From: Candidatus Benthicola azotiphorus
GTDB lineage: Bacteria; Gemmatimonadota; Gemmatimonadetes; Palauibacterales; Palauibacteraceae
Direction: 5' to 3'
Length of the DNA: 5,884 nt
Assembly (NCBI GenBank): GCA_947581745.1
Contig: CANPVW010000127.1
Location: forward strand, 1-5,884
In this document: one piece after another, positions 1 to 5,884 of the stretch
Numbering within the stretch: position 1 is the first letter of the stretch
Layout: every line of letters begins with the position of its first letter
Translations under genes and position numbers: made by a program
Notes under the pieces: model-generated
What the model saw: only the letters and a program-made list of their open reading frames with translations
What the model was told of the DNA's origin: nothing
Databases searched by the model: none

Positions 1-1359
1 CGCCTTTCCGTGCTCGGCGGCAGCTACACCATGACCGCCGCCCTTCGGAATTGTGACACCCGCTCCGAGGACCTCACCGTCAACGCGAAACTCGACACCA
101 GCGTCGGGCTCCCGGGCTGTGCGGCCGATGGAGCCGACCTCGCCCTGCTGCTGTCCAGCTCCAGCACGAGCCCGGTCGGTGGCCGGCCCTATCCCCTCAC
201 CGTCACCCTGCGGAGCGTCGGAACGGGAGCATCCGGTCAGGCCTCCGTCGTCGTCGAGCGCCGCGAGCAGGGCGCCTCCGCCGCGACGCGCCTGTTCAAG
301 GAGGACGTCCCGCAGATCTGCCGCGGTGACGAGCAGACCCTGAGTCCCGTGGACTCCAGCCCCGAGGCCGGAAAGACCTACACCTACACCGCGCGGCTCG
401 CGACCAGCAGCACCGACGCGAACTCCGCCAACAACTCCGCCACCCGTACCGTCGCCTTCTCGGCACCCGTCACGGCGACGCCCGTGGGCCTGGTTCCGGA
501 GGACCCGCCACCGGCCACTTCGCGCACGCAGCCGTTCTTCGCGTCGCCTGGTGCTGTGGAGCCGTTCTGTGGACCGGGCCGTGTGCTGACGGGCGTGCGC
601 GGACGGTCCGGGGAGTGGATCGATCGGATCGGGCCGATTTGCAGGGAGATTGCAGCGAGCGGGCGCTGGATGGACCCGGAAGTGGACGCGGAACGCGAAC
701 CGGAGGGAGTGGGAGGCAACGGAGGGAGGCCGTTCGAGCTCCGGTGCCCGCGCGATCACGCCGTGGTCCAGCTCCGGGGTCGCGAGAAGGATGTGGCCGG
801 CCTGTCACTGGACGCGGCCGCGCCGACGGGCCACGTCATCTCGTTGCTCACGCTCGGCTGCGGCCGCCTCGGCGGTGGAGGTCAGGTCAGCTCTGGAGCG
901 GTCTCCGCCGTGTCACTGACCGGATCCGCGGGAACGGATGATGGTCAGGGCTTCGTCCACGAGTGCCCGGGCGGGCAACCGGCGGTGGGGATCGATCCGA
1001 GCGAGTTTCCCATCGGCGCGCTCCATTCCGCAGAACCGGTTTGCCTGGGTCCTCCCGTCCCACCGGCGCGCCCCGTGTCGCTCTCCGCTGCGCGGACCAG
1101 CGCGCCCCGGAGGCCCGCCTTCTCCTGGGCGAGCTCGCAGCTGGCAAAGGAGTATCGAGTCTGCGTCTCCGCGACCTCCTACCAGCCGATGGCCGGGAAT
1201 TGTGGGACACCCAACGTCGTCGGCTGGTCGGCCGGCACCACCTGGACGCCGCCGACGGACCTGCCGTTCCCGGCCGGACGGCTGTACTGGAAGGTCGCGG
1301 CCTGCGATGACCTCACCTGCGTGAACTCGGCAGAAGCGTCCTTCAACTACAGGCCATGA
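1..1359 (+). CDS. Partial secreted/surface protein: CARDB-like domain, Cys-bracketed beta-prism-like repeats, FN3-like C-terminus
   Basis: The frame is open to the left edge, so the N-terminus is missing; 452 residues are visible, ending at TGA 1357-1359. Residue numbers count from base 1. Residues 1-40 look like the end of one Ig-like module. Residues about 46-153 look like a complete CARDB domain: it opens with DLALL and ends with a Tyr-Thr-rich strand and an NN pair at 144-145, typical of the family. Residues about 180-350 hold three cysteine-bracketed units (C190-C214, C249-C287, C322-C348); the first keeps the motif GVRGRSGEWID. Residues about 353-452 resemble a fibronectin-III-like domain ending in WKVAACDDLTC. 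CARDB domains are known from bacterial surface proteins, so export is inferred; the signal peptide would lie outside the window. The next gene shares the repeat and C-terminal architecture, pointing to duplication. No catalytic motif is visible. A binding or adhesion role is a guess. Confidence 0.8.
   Translation, partial: RLSVLGGSYTMTAALRNCDTRSEDLTVNAKLDTSVGLPGCAADGADLALLLSSSSTSPVGGRPYPLTVTLRSVGTGASGQASVVVERREQGASAATRLFKEDVPQICRGDEQTLSPVDSSPEAGKTYTYTARLATSSTDANSANNSATRTVAFSAPVTATPVGLVPEDPPPATSRTQPFFASPGAVEPFCGPGRVLTGVRGRSGEWIDRIGPICREIAASGRWMDPEVDAEREPEGVGGNGGRPFELRCPRDHAVVQLRGREKDVAGLSLDAAAPTGHVISLLTLGCGRLGGGGQVSSGAVSAVSLTGSAGTDDGQGFVHECPGGQPAVGIDPSEFPIGALHSAEPVCLGPPVPPARPVSLSAARTSAPRRPAFSWASSQLAKEYRVCVSATSYQPMAGNCGTPNVVGWSAGTTWTPPTDLPFPAGRLYWKVAACDDLTCVNSAEASFNYRP
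568..1044 (+). repeat. Three divergent cysteine-bracketed repeats inside the first gene
   Basis: Three protein-level units each run from one cysteine to another: codons 568 to 640 (24 residues apart), 745 to 859 (38 apart) and 964 to 1042 (26 apart). Unit 1 carries GVRGRSGEWID, matching the core of the regular repeats in the downstream gene. Unit 2 is introduced by GGNGGRPFELRC, matching the GGxGGxxFxLxC lead-in there, but has about 14 extra residues between its cysteines. Unit 3 has lost most of the consensus. The match between the two genes is read by eye. Confidence 0.6.
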
Positions 1360-1375
1360 CCGCCCAAACCGGTCC

Positions 1376-1384
1376 GAAAGGAAG
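1376..1384 (+). promoter_or_regulatory. Ribosome binding site fixing the start of the second exported protein
   Basis: GAAAGGAAG lies just upstream of ATG 1389, with AGGA 6 bases from the start codon. This favours 1389 over the in-frame ATG at 1356, which overlaps the previous stop. Starting at 1356 would put 11 non-signal-like residues in front of an obvious MKKTRW signal peptide. Confidence 0.75.
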
Positions 1385-1388
1385 TCTC

Positions 1389-2306
1389 ATGAAGAAGACA
1401 CGGTGGATCCTGTTTGCCCTGCTCGCCGCCGTCTGCGTGTCCCTCGCGGCCCCGCCGGCGGCATCCGCCCAGGGCTGCACGCTGCGCGACTCGCGGGCCC
1501 CGTGGTCGAGCTCCGCCTTCAGCGGAACCTGCCGCAGCATCACCCGCGCGGCGGGCGGCAGGGGAGGCACCGCCTTCACCCTGGCGTGCGCCGCGAACGA
1601 GGTGCTGATCGGGGTTCGGGGCAAGGCCGACTCGTACCTGCACAGCGTCACGGCACTCTGCGTTCCGGTCGATCCGCGAACGGGAGCCTGGTCCGGATCC
1701 GTTCAGGCGCGGGGAAGCAGGGGCGGCTCCGGCGGGCAGACGTTCGACCTCCGCTGCAACCGGAACGAGGCGGTCGCGGGCCTGAGCGGACGGGCGGGCA
1801 TCTACGTGGACAACCTGCGGGTTCGATGCCGGGCGCTCGGCGCCAACACGGTCGCGACCGGAAGCCAGCGGATCGTTCCCGGCTCCGCTGGCGGGTCGGG
1901 CGGCACTTCATTCTCGGGCACGGCCTACTACTGCGGCAGCAACATGCCGGCGACGCGGCTTACGGGCAGGGCGGGCATCTGGATCGACGCGATCAGCCTC
2001 GGCTGCTCGTGGATGTTCCCCGGAACGTTCGCTCTCGCCTCGCCGACCGACAACACGCGGCTCACGACGACGACCCCGATCTTCACCTGGGGAGCGAGCA
2101 GCGGGGCCACGTCAGCGACGATCGACCTGACCCAGGTCGGGTCATCCAGCACGGGGAGCAGCTTCTCGGTACCGCCTGCGACGACCTCGTACCGCTGGCC
2201 TGCCGGACAGTGGCCCTTCGCGTCCGGCGCCAGCATCCTGTGGCGAGTCCGGGCCTGCAACGCCAATGCGTGCCGTGAGGTAGTACGGCACCTCATTGCC
2301 CCGTGA
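1389..2306 (+). CDS. Exported protein with three jacalin/VMO-I-like beta-prism repeats and an FN3-like domain
   Basis: A complete 305-residue protein. Residues 1-27 are a standard signal peptide: KK at the start, a hydrophobic run WILFALLAAVCV, and ASA before Q28 as a probable signal peptidase I site. Three repeats follow, at about 56-91, 112-147 and 168-206. Each opens with GGxGGxxF, contains GxxGxAxxYxxx or GRAGIxxD, and has cysteines exactly 24 residues apart (C67-C91, C123-C147, C182-C206); C30 and C48 could form a further pair. Gly-rich turns and a GRAG-I-[YW]-[VI]-D strand recall jacalin-type or VMO-I-type beta-prisms, and three repeats suit a three-sheet prism. That assignment is from pattern only. 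Residues about 214-303 resemble a fibronectin-III-like domain ending in WRVRACNANAC, shared with the upstream gene 29 bases away. Expected location is the periplasm, surface or medium. Carbohydrate binding is plausible by fold analogy but no ligand site was identified. Confidence 0.85.
   Translation: MKKTRWILFALLAAVCVSLAAPPAASAQGCTLRDSRAPWSSSAFSGTCRSITRAAGGRGGTAFTLACAANEVLIGVRGKADSYLHSVTALCVPVDPRTGAWSGSVQARGSRGGSGGQTFDLRCNRNEAVAGLSGRAGIYVDNLRVRCRALGANTVATGSQRIVPGSAGGSGGTSFSGTAYYCGSNMPATRLTGRAGIWIDAISLGCSWMFPGTFALASPTDNTRLTTTTPIFTWGASSGATSATIDLTQVGSSSTGSSFSVPPATTSYRWPAGQWPFASGASILWRVRACNANACREVVRHLIAP
1554..2006 (+). repeat. Three regular Gly-rich, Cys-x23-Cys repeats inside the second gene
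   Basis: Units lie at 1554-1661, 1722-1829 and 1890-2006. Each begins GGxGGxxF and ends in a cysteine exactly 24 residues after the previous one. The first cysteines are 56 and 59 residues apart. Units 2 and 3 are closest, sharing GRAGI-[YW]-[VI]-D, and even at DNA level share GCGGGCATCT (1794-1803 and 1971-1980). The regular spacing suggests internal duplication of one structural module with a disulfide in each copy. Confidence 0.8.
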
Positions 2307-2307
2307 T

Positions 2308-2357
2308 CGAGGACACGGGCCCCAGCGGGCGGAACCGCGCCTCGAGTCCTCGGCGCG
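2308..2357 (+). terminator. Candidate stem-loop downstream of the exported-protein pair
   Basis: Two overlapping, mutually exclusive stems lie just after the stop at 2306. CGAGGAC (2308-2314) can pair with GTCCTCG (2346-2352). CGCGCC (2336-2341) can pair with GGCGCG (2352-2357) around a 10-base loop. No T-tract follows, so this is not a classical intrinsic terminator. GC-rich DNA forms such stems readily by chance. The position between two transcription units is the main support. Confidence 0.3.
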
Positions 2358-2447
2358 ACACCCGGCCCGGGGTGCTGCGCCGGCCACCTTGTGCCCGGTC
2401 CGCCTGCCGGACATCATCCCGGCTCGGGCGGTGCGGAAACGGACGAA

Positions 2448-2453
2448 GAGAGG
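2448..2453 (+). promoter_or_regulatory. Ribosome binding site choosing GTG 2458
   Basis: GAGAGG ends 4 bases before GTG 2458. The other in-frame candidate, GTG 2431, has no purine-rich site upstream, and codons before it read as Arg/Pro/Ala-rich non-coding translation. The spacing is slightly short but acceptable. Confidence 0.55.
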
Positions 2454-2457
2454 TTCC

Positions 2458-2883
2458 GTGGCACGAGCGGGCGAGGAACAGGCGGCACGATACACCGAGG
2501 AAGCCCTGAAGCGGGTGGGCCTCGCGGACTGCCGACCGCTGTACCGGAAGCTCCTTCTCCGCTTGAAGGATCGTGACCCGGAGGCGTTCCGCGAGGCCAC
2601 CCGGCGATACCAGGACGAGATGGAGCCGTCCATCGCGGGCGGTACCGCCGACCCGGTCGCGACCTGGCTCGATTACGGCGCCTGGCTCGCAGGCCAGCTG
2701 GCCGAGGGAAGTCCGCTGGCGATCGACGCCTCCGGGCGGGCTCGGCCGTTCGATTCCAGTGCGGATTGCGATAAGCTGGTGCTCCACGTTCCCGCGGACG
2801 ATCGAACCCCGGCCATCCTTCTCGCCATGCCGGCCGCACCCAGCGACCCCCAGCGGGAGACGGCCGAACTCCTCCTCCCCTAG
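2458..2883 (+). CDS. Hypothetical 141-residue soluble protein upstream of the topoisomerase gene
   Basis: I do not recognise this family. It has no signal peptide or membrane segment, so it is probably cytoplasmic. Residues about 5-56 are helix-rich and highly charged (ALKRVGLADCRPLYRKLLLRLKDRDPEAFREATRRY), with a PLYRKLLLRLK-DPEAF core that looks conserved. Residues 64-84 form an aromatic segment (DPVATWLDYGAWLAGQLAEG). Residues 85-141 look like beta-strands, with IDASGRA and LVLHVPAD followed by a Pro-rich loop and a short helix. Two cysteines (C25, C104) form no metal-site motif. GTG 2458 was chosen for its upstream GAGAGG; the frame runs open back to 2296 but that extension looks non-coding. 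It precedes the topoisomerase gene by 123 bases on the same strand, which is not evidence of shared function. The coding call rests on balanced amino-acid composition and a plausible fold. Confidence 0.7.
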   Translation: MARAGEEQAARYTEEALKRVGLADCRPLYRKLLLRLKDRDPEAFREATRRYQDEMEPSIAGGTADPVATWLDYGAWLAGQLAEGSPLAIDASGRARPFDSSADCDKLVLHVPADDRTPAILLAMPAAPSDPQRETAELLLP

Positions 2884-2904
2884 GCTCCGGTCGATCTCTT
2901 CCCG

Positions 2905-2924
2905 AGGACCGGCGGGCCGGTCTT
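2905..2924 (+). terminator. Hairpin between the hypothetical gene and the topoisomerase gene
   Basis: AGGACCGGC (2905-2913) can pair with GCCGGTCTT (2916-2924), including one G-T pair. The closing C-G pair would open to give a CGGG tetraloop over an 8-bp stem. It sits 21 bases after the stop at 2883. No run of T follows beyond TT, so termination would be weak or factor-assisted. It could equally be a structured leader element. It overlaps the promoter-like -35 noted next. Confidence 0.35.
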
Positions 2925-2951
2925 GTGCCTCGCGACGCTCCCCGCGACAAT
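2923..2951 (+). promoter_or_regulatory. Weak sigma-70-like promoter candidate for the topoisomerase gene
   Basis: TTGTGC (2923-2928) and GACAAT (2946-2951) are separated by exactly 17 bases, ahead of the GTG start at 3007. Matches to TTGACA and TATAAT are 3 of 6 and 4 of 6. The ideal spacing and a local AT-richer patch are the support; the boxes are poor and could be coincidence. Transcription would start near 2958, giving a leader of about 50 bases. Confidence 0.2.
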
Positions 2952-3006
2952 CTCTTCGTGACCCTGATCCGGATCTTCCAAGCGTCGAAAGGATGCGCCG
3001 TTCCCC

Positions 3007-5557
3007 GTGAAGACCACCGCCCGCAACGAGAGAATCGTCACCCGATTGATCGAGGAGGAGCTTCGAGACTCCTTCATCGACTATTCCATGAGCGTGATCG
3101 TCCAGCGCGCCCTCCCGGACGCCCGGGACGGCCTCAAGCCGGTGCATCGCCGCATTCTTTATGCGATGTACGAATTGGGGCTCTTTCCCGAGCGGGAGCA
3201 CAAGAAGTGCGCGACGGTGGTCGGCGATGTGCTCGGGAAGTACCACCCGCACGGTGACAGCGCCGTCTACGACACGCTCGTCCGGATGGTGCAGGAGTTC
3301 TCTCTTCGGTATCCGCTCATCGACGGCCAGGGCAACTTCGGTTCCATCGACGGTGACAGCGCCGCCGCCTACCGGTACACGGAAGCCAAGCTCGCATCGA
3401 TCGCCATGGAGCTGCTGACCGACATCGATCGCGACACGGTCGATTTCGCTCCCAACTTCGACGGCCGGCTGCAGGAGCCCACCGCCCTTCCCGCCCGTCT
3501 TCCTCACCTTCTCCTGAACGGCTCGGACGGGATCGCGGTCGGCATGGCGACGAAGATCCCACCGCACAACATGCGGGAACTCGCGGCGGCCACCGACCTC
3601 CTGGTGCGTAAGCCCGAGTGCAGCGTCGAGGACCTCGTGGAGCTCATCGACGGCCCCGATTTCCCGACCGGCGGCTACATCTGGGGCTACGAGGGCATAG
3701 GGGATGCTTATCGGACCGGTCGCGGTCTCATCGAGATGAGAGCCCGCATGCATCTCGAGGAGGGCATGTACGGCAAGCAGTCGCTGGTCGTCACCGAGCT
3801 TCCCTACCAGGTCAACAAGACCCGTGTGATCGAGCAGATTACCAAGATCGTGCGGAGCGGCAGGGTCGAGGCGATCACCGACCTGCGGGACGAGTCGGAC
3901 CGCGACGGCGTGCGCCTCGTGATCGAGTTGAAGCGGGACGCCAATCTCAAGAAGCTCATCAAGACCCTGTTCCTGAAGACGCAGCTGAAGAGCACCTTCG
4001 GCGTCATCATGCTCGCTCTGGTGGACGGCAGGCCGGAGCAACTGGATCTCAAGCAGGCCCTGCAGTGCTTCGTGGACCACCGGCTGGATGTCATCCGGCG
4101 CCGCGCCGTTTACGAGCTGAACAAGTCCGAGGACCGGGCGCACGTGCTGGAGGGCCTGCTCACGGCGCTCGACCAGATCGACCGCGTGATCGAGCTCATC
4201 CGGGCCTCGACTTCGCCGAAGGCGGCCGCCGACCGGCTGTGCGCGGAGTTCGGTCTGACGCAACGGCAGGCGGAAGCGATCCTCGCGATGCGGCTCGCCC
4301 GACTCACGCAGCTGGAGCGGAAGAAGTTGATCGAGGAGCTCGAGGCCCTGCGCAGCCTGATCGAGGAGCTCCGTCACCTCGTCGAGGAAGACGCGGCGAG
4401 GCGCGCGGTCCTTCGGTCGGAGCTGGCCGAGCTGGCCCTCCGGTACGGAGATGACCGCCGGACCGAGATCCTCGACGAGAGCGAGCCCTTCCCCCTGCCG
4501 GCGGGCGAGAGCGGCGAGTCGTCACTCGTGATGATCAGCCGTCTCGGATACGCCAAGGCCCAGGTCGTCCGCGGATCCGGCGGCATGTCCGGAGCGGAGG
4601 CGATGGCCGAGCGGGACGGCGACTTCGTCAGGCAGACCTTCGTCGCCCGCGGCTCCACGGAGGTCCTCCTGTTCACGGCCCGGGGCAGCGTGTTCTCGCT
4701 TTCCGTCAAGGACCTGCCACGGGGGACGCGCAGCTCACGAGGAAAGCAGCTCTCGGACTTCGTGGAGCTGTCGGCCGGCGACAGGATCGTGTCCGTTGTC
4801 CCGGTTCCCGAGTTCGACCCCGAGAAGTACCTGCTGTTCGTTACCAGGGAGGGGCAGGTGAAGCGGACGGCGCTGTCGGAGTACACCAACGTGCGGAGCG
4901 GCGGGATCCGGGCCACCGGACTGGCCCAGTGTCGGGACGGGAGACCTGCTGCTCGCCACCAGATCGGGGCTGGCGATCCGTTTCGCGGAGGACGAGATCC
5001 GGCCGATGGGGAGAGCGGCTCGAGGGGTGCGCGGAATCGACGTCGCCGGAGGCGACGCGCTGGTGGCGGCTCTCGCGCCCCGCCGGGATGCGGACCTGCT
5101 CGTGATCGGGGCCGCCGGGTACGGGAAGCGGGTCCCGTTCACGGAGCTCAAGCGCCAGGGCCGGGCCGGAAAGGGCATGGCGATCCTCCCGGATACGGAC
5201 CGGGCCGGCGAGCTGGTTGGCGTGCTCGCCGTGCACCCGGGAGATCACGGGATGTGCGAGCTCGCCTCGGGCGAGGTGGTGCCGGTCGCCGTGGAACCGC
5301 TTCCCGTGAAGTCGCGTCGGGGAGCCTCGGTCAGGCTCGAGGCCCTCGGGCAGCGCGCCGGACCGGTCGTGGCCGTGCACCCGCTCCGTGTCTCGACCGG
5401 CGACCGGGAAGGGGAGCCTCCCGAGGGGGACGATGGCTTCGAATTCGAGCCCGAGCCGGAAGAGGAGCTGGACGTGACCGGGTCGAACGGGGAGGACCTG
5501 CTCGACGGGACCACGGAGAAGACGCCCGGCGGGACGCAGGGAGAATTCGAGCTCTAG
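3007..5557 (+). CDS. gyrA: Type IIA DNA topoisomerase subunit A (GyrA/ParC), frame-disrupted in the C-terminal domain
   Basis: This is the DNA-cleaving subunit of gyrase or topoisomerase IV; with a GyrB/ParE partner it passes one duplex through another using ATP. GTG 3007 is the first start in frame and gives a canonical N-terminus ([19 protein letters not shown]). AAAGG at 2988-2992 is rather far upstream. The winged-helix core holds [12 protein letters not shown] at 78-89 and R123-Y124-T125-E126, where Y124 is the active-site tyrosine. S85 and D89 sit at the main quinolone-resistance positions and are the susceptible-type residues. [10 protein letters not shown] and the tower follow, then the coiled-coil gate with [19 protein letters not shown] near 418-436. 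The beta-pinwheel starts near 504. Near codon 641 the frame is lost; [17 protein letters not shown] and the remaining blades continue one base on, ending at TAG 5555-5557 after an acidic tail. The original frame stays open to 5577, but that tail is Arg/Gly-rich nonsense. GyrA versus ParC is uncertain: the blade-1 GyrA-box is degenerate and no gyrB/parE is adjacent. Confidence 0.92.
4918..4945 (+). other. Frame break in the topoisomerase gene, probably a deletion of about 32 bases
   Basis: Upstream, frame 1 gives conserved beta-pinwheel sequence through [14 protein letters not shown] (to 4929). Downstream, frame 2 gives [14 protein letters not shown] from about 4928. GyrA homologues remembered from E. 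coli and B. subtilis have about 10-12 residues between these two points (the GDELVGVxLTDG stretch) that are absent here. The frame change equals +1, which is what a loss of 32 bases gives, so one event explains both. It could be a real deletion or an assembly/read error. Confidence 0.75.
5554..5557. other. Tail-to-tail overlap of two stop codons in one CTAG
   Basis: On the plus strand TAG 5555-5557 ends the topoisomerase gene. On the minus strand TAG, read from 5556 down to 5554, ends the convergent gene. The two coding regions therefore overlap by their stop codons and leave no room for a terminator between them; any terminator must lie inside the opposing coding sequence. Confidence 0.75.
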
Positions 5558-5884
5558 GACCCGGCAGGCCGCGATGAGCCGACGATGATCCCGGTGCGAA
5601 CGGGCAGCGTGATGAGCCCGCTCGTCAGGTCGCGCACCGTGACGGTGGCATCATATAGGCCGGGCGCCGATGCGGAGAGGTCGATTCGCAGGTAGCCGCG
5701 GGTCACGATGCTGGCTCCGAACCGTGCGGTCCCCGGATAGGTCAGCTCGAACGCCTGTCCGCCTCCGGAAGGCTCGAGAACGACCCTCGTTTCGTACTGC
5801 CCGCCCGGCGTGAGGTTGTAGGCTTCGTAGTAGATGAACGCGATCCCGTCCGCTCCGGTCACGTGGGCCGGATTCGGGTTCAGG
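5554..5884 (-). CDS. C-terminal part of a beta-sandwich protein, possibly GWxTD-type
   Basis: The frame is open to the right edge, so only the last 109 residues are seen and the N-terminus is missing; GTG at 5862 is internal and not a likely start. The sequence opens [13 protein letters not shown], then [23 protein letters not shown], then strand-rich segments with [20 protein letters not shown] and RDLTSGL. The YYE-x-YNL motif, the Y-x-TRV strand and the L-x-PGLYDxTVxVRDL ending resemble the C-terminal beta-sandwich of GWxTD-domain proteins, which are common in Bacteroidota, Gemmatimonadota and relatives and are probably exported. The GWxTD motif itself would lie outside the window, so the family call is tentative. 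No catalytic residues are visible. It converges on the topoisomerase gene with overlapping stops, so it belongs to a separate transcription unit. Confidence 0.65.
   Translation of the reverse strand, partial: LNPNPAHVTGADGIAFIYYEAYNLTPGGQYETRVVLEPSGGGQAFELTYPGTARFGASIVTRGYLRIDLSASAPGLYDATVTVRDLTSGLITLPVRTGIIVGSSRPAGS

Noticed and set aside
1356..1388. ATG 1356 as the start of the second exported protein, translationally coupled to the previous stop through ATGA
   Set aside because: It would put a non-signal-like extension ahead of a textbook signal peptide, and ATG 1389 has a good ribosome binding site.
1470..1478. C30 of the second exported protein as a lipoprotein cysteine
   Set aside because: The preceding residues (A-Q-G) do not fit a lipobox, while ASA before Q28 fits signal peptidase I.
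1403..2278. A 291-codon plus-strand frame overlapping the second exported protein
   Set aside because: It is Arg/Pro/Gly-rich and lacks a signal peptide or repeats, whereas the competing frame has a signal peptide, a ribosome binding site and regular repeats.
2359..2415. Further short inverted repeats in the 2307-2457 spacer, such as GTCCG/CGGAC
   Set aside because: Stems of about 5 bp are expected by chance at this G+C content and no T-tract or known motif accompanies them.
2293..4377. A 694-codon open frame on the minus strand opposite the hypothetical gene and the topoisomerase core
   Set aside because: It lies antisense to a conserved topoisomerase gene. Its translation is Leu/Arg/Asp/Val-rich with no recognisable domain. 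Long antisense frames are expected in G+C-rich coding DNA.
4918..4945. Programmed ribosomal frameshift in the topoisomerase gene
   Set aside because: No slippery heptamer is visible, and conserved residues are missing at the junction, which slippage would not explain.
4930..5577. Continuation of the topoisomerase frame 1 to a stop at 5577
   Set aside because: Its translation is Arg/Gly/Ala-rich and matches nothing in the family, while frame 2 over the same bases gives conserved GyrA blades. It is an out-of-frame run-through.

Overview
The window is G+C-rich bacterial DNA (about two thirds G+C by eye) with GTG starts and strong G/C bias at third codon positions. It carries four plus-strand genes and the tail of one convergent minus-strand gene. 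The style fits a Gram-negative-type, environmental, high-GC lineage such as Gemmatimonadota, Acidobacteriota or a related candidate phylum. That placement is an inference from protein style, not from any marker gene.

Positions 1-2306 encode two tandem, apparently paralogous exported proteins. The first is cut by the left edge. It holds a CARDB-like adhesion domain, three cysteine-bracketed repeats (two of them degenerate) and a C-terminal fibronectin-III-like domain. The second is complete at 305 residues. It has a clear signal peptide, three very regular Gly-rich repeats with cysteines exactly 24 residues apart, and the same type of C-terminal domain. The repeats look like jacalin/VMO-I-type beta-prism modules. 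The genes are 29 bases apart and probably co-transcribed, which suggests a pair of surface or secreted binding proteins.

Positions 2307-2457 are a short, structure-rich spacer. Positions 2458-2883 encode a 141-residue soluble protein of unknown function. A 123-base gap follows, with a hairpin and a weak promoter-like pair.

Positions 3007-5557 encode the A subunit of a type IIA topoisomerase (GyrA/ParC). The breakage-reunion core is intact, including the active-site tyrosine and wild-type quinolone-site residues. The reading frame breaks near 4920-4945 inside the C-terminal beta-pinwheel. About 10-12 conserved residues are missing there, so a deletion of about 32 bases explains it better than a single-base slip. 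The C-terminal half continues in the next frame to an acidic tail. The blade-1 GyrA-box is degenerate, so gyrase versus topoisomerase IV is unsettled.

The topoisomerase gene meets a minus-strand gene tail-to-tail, and their stop codons overlap in one CTAG. The 109 visible residues of that gene form a beta-sandwich C-terminus resembling the end of GWxTD-type proteins. I see no tRNA, rRNA, CRISPR array, insertion sequence or phage gene.
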